A program made the translations under genes and the position numbers. A stretch of DNA of 10,915 nucleotides, from contig JAAFKL010000278.1 of NCBI GenBank assembly GCA_021399405.1, positions 1 through 10,915 on the forward strand. The letters run 5' to 3'. Within the stretch, counting starts at the first letter, position 1. Every line of letters starts with the position of its first letter. The notes below the pieces were generated by a model. The model was not told the DNA's origin. It did no database searches and saw nothing but the letters and a program-made list of their open reading frames with translations. Of this stretch, positions 1 through 6,897 are shown piece by piece. The stretch is from Candidatus Heimdallarchaeota archaeon (GTDB taxonomy: Archaea; Asgardarchaeota; Heimdallarchaeia; Heimdallarchaeales; Kariarchaeaceae).

Positions 1-123
1 CTTGGGAAAATATCAAAGGGAATTAACTTTATACTTAAAAGCAAAAATATTAATGAGAAAGTCGTAGTTTATTGGATTTATTCTCTTTGGTGAAAAAATT
101 CATAAAGTCAAAATGGTGTATAA

Positions 124-1014
124 ATGAGCGATGTTGAAATAGTTACGGTTAATGGTAAGACCTTAGATGAAGTAATTAAAGAATTGCAAGATAAATTTAG
201 TTTAGTTGGAAGAGAATTGGAGCTAAAATTGTGTCTCGCAGCCAAACTAGCAGATAAACATCTTCTATTAGAAGGTGACGTAGGTGTAGGTAAAACAACC
301 ATTGCACACGCAATTGCTAAATATTTTTCTCTTAATTTAGAAAGAGTTGATGGAGATGATCGTTACAGCGCCTCGCGACTAGTCGGACATTTTGATCCAC
401 CTATGGTTGTAGCAGGTGGTTATAACTGGGACTCATTCGTTTCTGGACCACTTGTGAGTGCAATGAAAAATGGGTCAATTCTATTTTTAAATGAATTAAA
501 CAGAATGCCTGAAGGGACTCAAAATGTCCTTTTAGTTGCAATGGATGAGGGAATGATAATGGTGCCTAAACTAGGGCAAATAAATGCAAAAGAAGGATTT
601 TTGATAATTAGTGCTATGAATCCTCAAGAATTTGTAGCAACCACACCTTTATCTGAGGCTCTTAAAGATCGTTTTGCTTGGGTAAGACTAGAATATCAGT
701 CAGAAGAAGAGGAGAGAGCAATTGTAAAAATTAGATCAAATGTAGAAGATGATCAAGTAGTTAATGTAACAGTTGCTGTAACTCGTCGTACAAGAGAATG
801 GGCTGATTTGCGAAGAGGAAGTTCGATACGTGGAGCGATTGACTTTGCAAGTATTATTCAATATCTGGATAAAACAATCCCTGAATCATGGATGGAAGCT
901 GGTATCATGGCTTTGGCTACTAAAGTTGAGGTCGAAGATGGAGTTGATAGAAGGATCGAAGAAGTTCTTCGGGTAATTATCAACCAAGTCCTGTCTGAAC
1001 AGGATTTTTTCTAG
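124..1014 (+). CDS. MoxR-family AAA+ ATPase
   Basis: This is a 296-residue AAA+ ATPase of the MoxR type, probably a cytoplasmic ATP-driven chaperone working with the VWA protein encoded next. Walker A is GDVGVGKT (residues 51-58). The Walker B region is ILFLNELNR (119-127), so the usual aspartate before the catalytic glutamate is Asn123, while Glu124 is kept. Sensor 1 is IISAMNP (Asn166). An arginine-finger-like DRF lies at 182-184, and a sensor-2-like SSIRGAID carries Arg236. The length fits a stand-alone MoxR. ATG at 124 is the first usable start; an ATG at 113 runs into a stop at once. A weak GGTG Shine-Dalgarno lies at 115-118. The gene ends in a T6 run directly before TAG, inside a probable -1 frameshift signal, so a 658-residue AAA+-VWA fusion may also be made. 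The client complex cannot be told from the sequence. Confidence 0.9.
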   Translation: MSDVEIVTVNGKTLDEVIKELQDKFSLVGRELELKLCLAAKLADKHLLLEGDVGVGKTTIAHAIAKYFSLNLERVDGDDRYSASRLVGHFDPPMVVAGGYNWDSFVSGPLVSAMKNGSILFLNELNRMPEGTQNVLLVAMDEGMIMVPKLGQINAKEGFLIISAMNPQEFVATTPLSEALKDRFAWVRLEYQSEEEERAIVKIRSNVEDDQVVNVTVAVTRRTREWADLRRGSSIRGAIDFASIIQYLDKTIPESWMEAGIMALATKVEVEDGVDRRIEEVLRVIINQVLSEQDFF

Positions 1015-1056
1015 GAAGGGAGATCCCAGGATCTTCCGAAATACCTGAAGATCTCC
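1005..1056 (+). promoter_or_regulatory. candidate -1 programmed frameshift signal joining the AAA+ and VWA frames
   Basis: Bases 1005-1011 read T TTT TTC in the frame of the upstream gene, which fits the X XXY YYZ rule for tandem -1 slippage. The stop TAG follows at once (1012-1014). After a 6-base spacer (1012-1017) comes a hairpin: GGGAGATC (1018-1025), loop CCAG (1026-1029), GATCTTCC (1030-1037), 8 bp with one G-U pair. A third segment, GAAGATCTCC (1047-1056), can pair with either arm: GGAGATC with GATCTCC, or GATCTTC with GAAGATC. The three segments therefore form mutually exclusive hairpins. Slippage would continue at CTA (1011) into the VWA frame. Alternatives are transcript slippage on the T6 run, or a one-base T loss that is natural or a sequencing error. 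Confidence 0.6.
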
Positions 1057-1073
1057 TAAACCAAATATCCTCG

Positions 1074-2099
1074 ATGCGAGGAAAATTCGACAAGGATAAG
1101 ATACTTGAAGCTGAAATTATTACAGGTAGGAGGACCTCAAAGAAATATCATAATTTATCAAAAGGTATGGATTTCATGCAAGTGAAAAAACATACCGAAA
1201 CTGCAGTTCAAGTAGATAATATGCCCGCAATCCAAGGGTTAGCAATGAGTAACCAAATGGCGGTTTCTGATGCTCTATCTTCTCAAGAAGGATTCCAAAT
1301 GTTATCAAGACGAGCAGCCTCTGGAGATAATAACGCCCCTAATCTATTTTTCATGCTCAGAGGAACGCTATCAGAACAAACTAAACCAATTTTTCGAAGA
1401 CTGGCGAGAAAAAGTATTATGAAAGTATCTCGTGGAATTACAGGTAGAGGTTTACGCGGTGGGATCTTGGTTCAAACAGAATACACTCCTGATTCGATGG
1501 ATTTTGATGATGAGTTAACTTTGGAAAATTACCTGGAAAAGGGAATTCTGACTTATGAAGATATAATTGCAATTGAACGGCGTGAAAAGAATAAATCTGG
1601 GGTATTAATTTTTGATACTTCTGGATCACTTTATGGTGGTAAATTTGTTACAGCCGCATTAGCAGTAGCTGTAATGGCATATCATTTAGAACATGATAAT
1701 TTTGCCATTATTCTTTTCAACACAAAATCATACATAGTAAAAAGGGCGAATGAAAAAGTTAACATTAATGAATTAGTTAACAGAATTCTTGATGCTGAAA
1801 GTGCAGGTTATACAAATATTAGTGAAGCTCTCGCTATGGGTGGTGTAGAACTAAATAAAATGAGAGGGTACAACAAATTTGCAATTTTAGTTACTGATGG
1901 TGTATTTAACAAAGGGGGAGATCCTAGAAGAGAATTATTCCGATTTCCAAAACTCCATATTTTGGGATTACCATCAAATCATGATTGGGGTAGAAGATTA
2001 TCCATGGATATGGCAAGAAAGACAGGTGGTAGGTTTGCCATGGTTAGTTCTCACGAGGATGTTCCTAAGGCATTGATTAATCTTTTACGTCATACTTAA
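1074..2099 (+). CDS. VWA (von Willebrand factor A) domain protein, MoxR partner; real N-terminus probably upstream
   Basis: The C-terminal half is a VWA domain with a complete metal-ion-dependent adhesion site: DTSGS (181-185, DxSxS), Thr247 in GYTNIS, and Asp275 in VTDG. The first 175 residues form a charged, Met- and Arg-rich region with no domain I recognise. AAA+/VWA pairs such as MoxR-CoxE and ChlI-ChlD act together in metal insertion or complex remodelling. ATG 1074 is the first start codon in frame, but it has no clear Shine-Dalgarno. The frame is open back to a TGA at 996-998 with no ATG, GTG or TTG, and the 21 codons from 1011 to 1073 read like protein (IPGSSEIPEDLLNQISS). The true product may therefore start in the upstream gene and arise by -1 frameshifting, giving 658 residues in all. 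Separate translation from 1074 remains possible. Confidence 0.85.
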   Translation: MRGKFDKDKILEAEIITGRRTSKKYHNLSKGMDFMQVKKHTETAVQVDNMPAIQGLAMSNQMAVSDALSSQEGFQMLSRRAASGDNNAPNLFFMLRGTLSEQTKPIFRRLARKSIMKVSRGITGRGLRGGILVQTEYTPDSMDFDDELTLENYLEKGILTYEDIIAIERREKNKSGVLIFDTSGSLYGGKFVTAALAVAVMAYHLEHDNFAIILFNTKSYIVKRANEKVNINELVNRILDAESAGYTNISEALAMGGVELNKMRGYNKFAILVTDGVFNKGGDPRRELFRFPKLHILGLPSNHDWGRRLSMDMARKTGGRFAMVSSHEDVPKALINLLRHT

Positions 2100-2161
2100 C
2101 AATTGAGATAAATAATACTTTGACCATAAACGATGGAAAAATAAGAGTAAGAAGACCTAAT

Positions 2162-2183
2162 AATATAAATGTTTACGGTAAAC
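2162..2183 (+). promoter_or_regulatory. gnd promoter: TATA-like box followed by a 13-bp palindrome (candidate operator)
   Basis: An AATATAAAT box at about 2162-2170 lies some 30-37 bases before the gnd ATG, which fits an archaeal TATA box feeding a very short or absent leader. Directly after it is the perfect palindrome GTTTAC-G-GTAAAC (2171-2183). A repressor dimer bound there would sit between the TATA box and the start site. No matching copy was seen near zwf, and the regulator is unknown. Confidence 0.4.
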
Positions 2184-2199
2184 AAAAAATAATGAAACA

Positions 2200-3609
2200 A
2201 TGAATTCGATAGGAATAATTGGTATGGCGGTTATGGGTCAGAATTTAGCCTTGAATGTTGCAGATAATGATTATAAAGTAGCCATCTTCAATCGAACACC
2301 AGAAAAAACTGAAGAATTTGTAAAAAACATAAAACATGAGAACATTACTCCATACTATGATATTAGTGATTTCATCAATTCTTTATCCTCCCCACGTAAA
2401 ATACTATTAATGATTAAATCTGGGGCACCTGTTGATAAGCAAATTGCAGATATATTGGAATTGCTAAATGAAGGAGATATAATTATTGATGGTGGAAACT
2501 CGAATTTTAAAGATACACAACGACGTGTCTTTGAATTGAATTTACAAAATATAGAATTTATTGGTGCAGGTATATCTGGTGGAGAAACTGGAGCGAGATA
2601 TGGTCCTTCTATTATGCCGGGTGGATCAAATGCAGGTTGGAATCATGTTCAAGAAATTTTATTAGCTGTCTCAGCTAGAGCTGAGGATGGTACCCCTTGT
2701 TGTGCTTGGTTGGGACCCGATGGAGCAGGTCACTTTGTGAAAACAGTTCATAATGGAATTGAATATGGCGACATGCAATTGATTGGTGAAGTTTATCATA
2801 TTATGAAAGATACCTTAAAGATGCCATTAAATGAAATTGCAACAGTTTTCAGTAAATGGAATGAAGGGAAATTAAATTCATATTTAATTGAGATAACTTC
2901 ACAAATTTTACGGAAAAAAGATGTACTAACTGGTGATAATTTACTTTCAAAAGTGTTAGATGTTGCAAAACAAAAGGGAACAGGCAGATGGACTGTTGAT
3001 GCAGCCATGGATTTCGGAGAACCTGTCTCTTTGATTTCTCAAGCTGTATTTCAACGAATTCTATCCTCCCATAACGATTTAAGAAAATCTGCTGTTAAGA
3101 ATTTTGAATCAAAAACATCTACACTGAATGTTGATAAAAATGATATAATAAATAAATTGGAGAATGCCTTATACCTATCTAAAATAATATCCTATGTACA
3201 GGGATTTCAATTGTTGAAAGCTGGTTCTGCACTAAATAAATGGGATTTGTCACTTCAAACAATTGCATCAATCTGGAGAAATGGGTGTATAATCCGATCT
3301 GCTTTTCTAGATGAAATTACAAAAGCATATGAGAATAATCCTTCAATTGAAAGTTTCATGTTTGCAACTTATTTTCAAGAAACTATCAGTCAAGGTATAG
3401 ATGATTTAAGAGAGATGACCTCGTATGCTATCAAACAACGAATTCCAGTTCCTGGATTGTCAGCAGCTATTTCTTACTTCGATTCAATAACAAGTAGTAA
3501 TTTGCCAACAAATTTAATTCAGGCGCAAAGAGATTATTTTGGTGCACACGGTTATAGACGAATAGATACAGGTGAAGAAACACATCACACGGATTGGAAT
3601 TCAAATTAG
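2200..3609 (+). CDS. gnd: 6-phosphogluconate dehydrogenase, decarboxylating (NADP+)
   Basis: It oxidises and decarboxylates 6-phosphogluconate to ribulose-5-phosphate, making NADPH, in the cytoplasm (oxidative pentose phosphate pathway). At 469 residues it has the length of the classical dimeric enzyme. The Rossmann motif GIIGMAVMGQNLALN spans 5-19, and NRT at 31-33 after the second strand is the NADP+ type. SGG at 126-128 and the stretch KTVHNGIEYGD with Lys181, His184, Asn185 and Glu188 match the catalytic and substrate residues of the E. coli enzyme (Lys183, Asn187, Glu190). The C-terminal GAHGYRRID is typical. ATG 2200 gives the standard N-terminus. Its stop overlaps the stop of convergent zwf by 4 bases. 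The classical dimeric form is uncommon in archaea, so an old transfer from bacteria is plausible. Confidence 0.97.
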   Translation: MNSIGIIGMAVMGQNLALNVADNDYKVAIFNRTPEKTEEFVKNIKHENITPYYDISDFINSLSSPRKILLMIKSGAPVDKQIADILELLNEGDIIIDGGNSNFKDTQRRVFELNLQNIEFIGAGISGGETGARYGPSIMPGGSNAGWNHVQEILLAVSARAEDGTPCCAWLGPDGAGHFVKTVHNGIEYGDMQLIGEVYHIMKDTLKMPLNEIATVFSKWNEGKLNSYLIEITSQILRKKDVLTGDNLLSKVLDVAKQKGTGRWTVDAAMDFGEPVSLISQAVFQRILSSHNDLRKSAVKNFESKTSTLNVDKNDIINKLENALYLSKIISYVQGFQLLKAGSALNKWDLSLQTIASIWRNGCIIRSAFLDEITKAYENNPSIESFMFATYFQETISQGIDDLREMTSYAIKQRIPVPGLSAAISYFDSITSSNLPTNLIQAQRDYFGAHGYRRIDTGEETHHTDWNSN

Positions 3610-5150
3610 ATTGGATTCCATTTACAACCATCTGATTCGATAAATTTATTAGTAGATTTTGGACCTTGGGTCCCAGCTGGGTAAAAATGGAGATCAGAAG
3701 GAAATTCATTATCCATAAAGTTCAAGTTTTTATTTTCCCAATTTTCAATTATCGGGTCAACAATTTTCCACATTTCTTGGATCTCCTCAAAACTAAGAAA
3801 CAATGTCCAATCTCCGTTCATTGCGTCAACTAGTAATCTTTCGTATGCTTTCGGCTCTTTTATATCTGGATTGACAGATAAGTGCAGATTCGAAGGCTCT
3901 ACATCTTTAAGTAAACCAGTAGGTTTCCAACCTATTGTTAAATCAATGCCTGCACTTGGTTGTAATTGTAATCTGATTACATTTGGTATTGGTGCTTCTT
4001 TTGTTAAGGTTTTAGGGATAGGTAAATCGTCCAGTTGTTTTAATTGAATAAACACTTCACTTTTTCGCTGAGGCATTCGTTTACCTGTTCTTAAGTAAAA
4101 TGGGACTCCTTTCCATCTTACATTATCGATGTACAGTTTAAGTGCAGCATAGGTTTCAACTCTTGAGTACTCACTTATACCTTCTTCTTGGACGTATTTA
4201 CGAACTAATTCGGAATTAACAACACCATCAATATATTGACCCCTAACTGAATGGTTTCCTGCTTCTTGTTTAGAATATTTTCTAATTGAACGAAGCAATT
4301 TTAGTTTTTCATATCTAATCATTTCAGGATTCAAAGATTCAGGGTGTTCCATTGTAACAAAGGCAAGAATTTGCAATAAGTGTGATTGAATCATATCCCT
4401 AACAGCTCCAGTCTGCTCAAAAAAGCCAACACGCCCTTCAACACCAATAGTTTCAGCAGATGTTATTTGAATTTGTTCAATATAATCTCTATTCCACATG
4501 GGTTGAAACATCAAATTTGACATTCTGAAAATCAATATGTTCTGAACTGACTCCTTTCCCAAAAAGTGATCAATATTAAAAATTTGTTTCTTTGCAAAAT
4601 GTTTCGATATTTCAGTATACAATAAATTTGCACTCTGAAGGTTTAAACCAAATGGTTTTTCAACAATTAATCTGGTCCATGCTCCAATCGCCTCTGAACT
4701 CAAACCTGATGTTGCCGAATTTTCTATAATCACCGTGAAATGAGATGGAGACGTAGCTAAATAAATTAGTTTGTTTGCAGGGGCTTTCCACTCTCGCTCT
4801 TTATTCTCTATGATTTTTCCGATCTGATTGAATGTTTCAAGATTGTTGAAATCGTTCTTTATTGAAACAATTTTAGAGGCCAGAGGTTTCCAATATCGAC
4901 CTTCCATACGGTGTGAACAATATTGACGGACTCTATTTTGCATATGGTTAATAAATTCCTGACCCTCTAAAATACGTCTGCCAATACCAATTAATAGGAA
5001 ATTTGTTGGTAGTAGCATTTCTCGTGCCAAATGATACAAAGCGGGCATAAGCTTTCTTCGAGTAAGATCGCCTGAAGCTCCAAATACGATAAGAATAGTG
5101 TTTTGTGGAATTTCACTTATTTGATATCCTACCTCAGATTCAGAGCTCAT
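3606..5150 (-). CDS. zwf: glucose-6-phosphate 1-dehydrogenase
   Basis: It oxidises glucose-6-phosphate to 6-phosphogluconolactone with reduction of NAD(P)+, the first step of the oxidative pentose phosphate pathway. The 514 residues match the bacterial/eukaryotic Zwf family. The nucleotide-binding GASGDLTRRK is at 24-33, EKPFG at 164-168, and the substrate/active-site signature IDHFLGKE at 193-200 (Asp194, His195, Lys199). The catalytic-base His247 lies in RDMIQSHLLQ, and a C-terminal RTGKRMPQR loop is present. The residue before the signature, usually Arg, is Asn192 here. ATG 5150 gives an N-terminus of normal length before the Rossmann fold. It converges on gnd with overlapping stops, so the two dehydrogenases share a locus but not a transcript. 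No 6-phosphogluconolactonase gene is present. Classical Zwf is rare in archaea. Confidence 0.97.
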   Translation of the reverse strand: MSSESEVGYQISEIPQNTILIVFGASGDLTRRKLMPALYHLAREMLLPTNFLLIGIGRRILEGQEFINHMQNRVRQYCSHRMEGRYWKPLASKIVSIKNDFNNLETFNQIGKIIENKEREWKAPANKLIYLATSPSHFTVIIENSATSGLSSEAIGAWTRLIVEKPFGLNLQSANLLYTEISKHFAKKQIFNIDHFLGKESVQNILIFRMSNLMFQPMWNRDYIEQIQITSAETIGVEGRVGFFEQTGAVRDMIQSHLLQILAFVTMEHPESLNPEMIRYEKLKLLRSIRKYSKQEAGNHSVRGQYIDGVVNSELVRKYVQEEGISEYSRVETYAALKLYIDNVRWKGVPFYLRTGKRMPQRKSEVFIQLKQLDDLPIPKTLTKEAPIPNVIRLQLQPSAGIDLTIGWKPTGLLKDVEPSNLHLSVNPDIKEPKAYERLLVDAMNGDWTLFLSFEEIQEMWKIVDPIIENWENKNLNFMDNEFPSDLHFYPAGTQGPKSTNKFIESDGCKWNPI

Positions 5151-5164
5151 ATAAGGTCACATAG

Positions 5165-5199
5165 ATCAGCAATCATTGAAGTTTTTTTTAGTTGCTGAT
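5165..5199 (-). promoter_or_regulatory. inverted repeat in the zwf upstream region (candidate operator)
   Basis: ATCAGCAA (5165-5172) and TTGCTGAT (5192-5199) are perfect inverted copies 27 bases apart, from 15 to 49 bases upstream of the zwf ATG. On the zwf strand the A-rich CTAAAAAAAACTTC between them lies where a promoter element would be expected, so a dimeric regulator bound to the arms would straddle it. The same arms could also form a hairpin in a transcript with a longer leader. Confidence 0.35.
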
Positions 5200-5367
5200 T
5201 ATGAAGATATGTTTTGTACTCTATTCAATTATGTTCATTACTTTATTTGTCATATTTATAAATTGTACATAGTGGATATAACTTCATTTTTACCTGTTAG
5301 CTCATTTTTTTTTAACCAAATACTAGATAATGTGAAGATCACTGGTTTAGTCTTGAGTCAAAAAATT

Positions 5368-5547
5368 ATGGAACAATTCAATCAAATGGAGATTTACAAA
5401 ATGCTGGATGATTTAGATATTAATCGTATTAGTTATGAAAAATATGAAAATATATCAATTTACGTAGTTTCCAAATATGAAAATGATCAAATTTGGCTAG
5501 TGAAATTCGGTTCGAGAACAATAATCATGTTTTCCTATGAATATTAG
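5368..5547 (+). CDS. small hypothetical protein (59 residues), doubtful
   Basis: I do not recognise this protein. It is acidic and rich in Tyr, Ile and Asp, with no Cys, no signal peptide and no membrane helix. Its second half (NISIYVVSKYENDQIWLVKF) reads as alternating beta-strand sequence. The frame is open further upstream, but the earlier part is Phe/Tyr/Ile-rich, looks like translated AT-rich spacer, and overlaps the zwf promoter. ATG 5368 is therefore preferred over TTG 5176 or GTG 5272. A TTTATAAAT box at 5255-5263 could drive it with a leader of about 80 bases. There is no Shine-Dalgarno at 5368. It stands 92 bases before subunit E on the same strand. It may be a short unknown gene or chance. 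Confidence 0.35.
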   Translation: MEQFNQMEIYKMLDDLDINRISYEKYENISIYVVSKYENDQIWLVKFGSRTIIMFSYEY

Positions 5548-5639
5548 TATCTTTGAAAAAAAGACAAAATAGTTGAATCGTACGAGAGACCATGTCATAA
5601 TTATTAAAAAAAGATGGAAAATAAATTGATTGGATCAAT

Positions 5640-6311
5640 TTGAGTTCCGAAGAAATAAGCGAAACTAAGTTAACGAGCAAACCAGATGATGATTTAGCTT
5701 TTTCAAGAATTAAAGAAGAAATTGAAACTAAAGCAAAGGCAACTGCAGAGGCCGTAATTAAGAAAGCAAATGAAGAAGCATCAGATATTCTGAAAACCTC
5801 GAAAGATGAAGCGACTAAAGGAAAAAATGAAATCTTAGCTAAGTCGGAGAGGGAAGCTCATAATATCAAAGTTCAAGATATTTCAAGGAAAAAATTAGCA
5901 TTGAAAATGGACTATTTGGAAACAAGGGAGCAAGTATTTGAGGAAATTTTTGTTGAAGCACGATCAAAAATCCAAAGTTTCACATCTACTGAGGATTATA
6001 AGAAATATCTAATTAATTTATTGAAAATCAGTGGTAATAGCATTGGTGGTGGTAAGCTTGATTTGTTTCTTAGAAAGGAGGATAAAGCAGTATTTTCCAA
6101 AACTGTACTATCCGAACTTGAATCCAATATAACAAAATTTACTGGAGAAAGTACCGAAATTTCTATTGCAAAAGACGAATTGAAATCATTAGGAGGTTTG
6201 AAACTGGTCAGAATTGACTCTAAATTATTTATTGATAATTCTTTTGAAAAACGTCTTGAACGGGCTAATGACGATATCCGAATTGAACTTTCAGAATTGA
6301 TAAGTGAGTAA
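5640..6311 (+). CDS. atpE: A/V-type ATP synthase subunit E (peripheral stalk)
   Basis: Subunit E pairs with subunit H/G to form the peripheral stalk that links the A1/V1 head to the membrane part of the rotary ATPase. Residues 20-90 are a long charged alpha helix rich in Ala, Lys and Glu with heptad character. The C-terminal globular part ends in the family hallmark GGLKLVRIDSKLFIDNSFEK and then RLERANDDIRIELSEL. The 223 residues are near the usual 190-210. The start is TTG 5640; a stop at 5622-5624 bounds the frame and no ATG lies before the middle of the protein, so TTG is well supported. In most archaea E sits in an atp operon (I-K-E-C-F-A-B-D order); none of the others is adjacent here, so it appears relocated. 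The next gene starts 2 bases after its stop. A TTATTAAA stretch near 5601-5608 may be its TATA box. Confidence 0.85.
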   Translation: MSSEEISETKLTSKPDDDLAFSRIKEEIETKAKATAEAVIKKANEEASDILKTSKDEATKGKNEILAKSEREAHNIKVQDISRKKLALKMDYLETREQVFEEIFVEARSKIQSFTSTEDYKKYLINLLKISGNSIGGGKLDLFLRKEDKAVFSKTVLSELESNITKFTGESTEISIAKDELKSLGGLKLVRIDSKLFIDNSFEKRLERANDDIRIELSELISE

Positions 6312-6313
6312 TT

Positions 6314-6880
6314 ATGATTAAGAAAACTACGATTCGGAGCACATTCATTTTGTGCCTCGCCATTTTAATATTTGTTGGCAATTATCAAGCTCAAGCCCAG
6401 GATGTTAGTGCATACCTTGGCCAAATTTCAAGTGATAAAATTAATGAAGGTGATACTATAACATTTTCTGGATCAATTTACAATTTGAACAATAGTGAAA
6501 CATGGATTGTGTATGCAATGAACGCAACTTTTATTGAAATACTAGGACAATCAAGTGTTCGTGATCCTGAGAGATTTGATTTTAGTATTGGATATGAAAC
6601 AAGTGGATTCCGTCTTGATGGAAATCAAATATACTCAGATAATTTCGAGGCAAAAATTGATTTAAATCCTGGAAAATATAATGTATCGATCGGATTTGCA
6701 GCTACAAGTGGTACTGTCAACTCAAGAGATGATTGGAATTATCATTATGCTTTAGTAAATCAAACAGTAGAAGTTTTTGGAACATCTCAATCAGTAAATA
6801 TTGCAAGGGGAATAGGATATTTTCTATTAGCATTAACAGTTGCAATAATACTTTACTGGGTATATACAAAATTTCGTTAA
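6314..6880 (+). CDS. membrane-anchored extracytoplasmic protein, unknown function
   Basis: I do not recognise this 188-residue protein. It has a signal peptide: basic MIKKTTIRS, hydrophobic core at about 10-22, and a likely cut after AQA near residues 26-29. A polar, beta-rich external domain follows (about 30-160), resembling small Ig-like or beta-sandwich domains in outline only. A C-terminal membrane helix (about 166-184) and a short basic tail KFR suggest N-outside, C-inside topology. Four N-glycosylation sequons lie in the external domain (Asn59, 70, 123, 149), which suits a surface protein of an archaeon. Its ATG is 2 bases after the subunit E stop, so the two are probably translationally coupled. 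Whether it has anything to do with the ATP synthase is unknown. It converges on the RPA gene 17 bases downstream. Confidence 0.75.
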   Translation: MIKKTTIRSTFILCLAILIFVGNYQAQAQDVSAYLGQISSDKINEGDTITFSGSIYNLNNSETWIVYAMNATFIEILGQSSVRDPERFDFSIGYETSGFRLDGNQIYSDNFEAKIDLNPGKYNVSIGFAATSGTVNSRDDWNYHYALVNQTVEVFGTSQSVNIARGIGYFLLALTVAIILYWVYTKFR

Positions 6881-6897
6881 TTTAGGTTAGTTACTAC

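Noticed and set aside
1..123. Possible promoter or end of an upstream gene at the left edge
   Set aside because: AT-rich throughout with several TATA-like strings and none clearly better placed; no gene end could be supported.
3467..3709. 80-residue minus-strand reading frame across the gnd/zwf junction
   Set aside because: It overlaps the well-supported 3' ends of both gnd and zwf in another frame and has no features of its own.
5176..5367. Upstream part of a 123-residue reading frame starting at TTG 5176
   Set aside because: It begins inside the zwf promoter repeat and its translation is Phe/Tyr/Ile-rich, as expected from AT-rich spacer; only the part from ATG 5368 is kept, with low confidence.
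5578..5585. Palindrome TCGTACGA before subunit E
   Set aside because: Eight bases is too short to mean much, and there is no second copy nearby.
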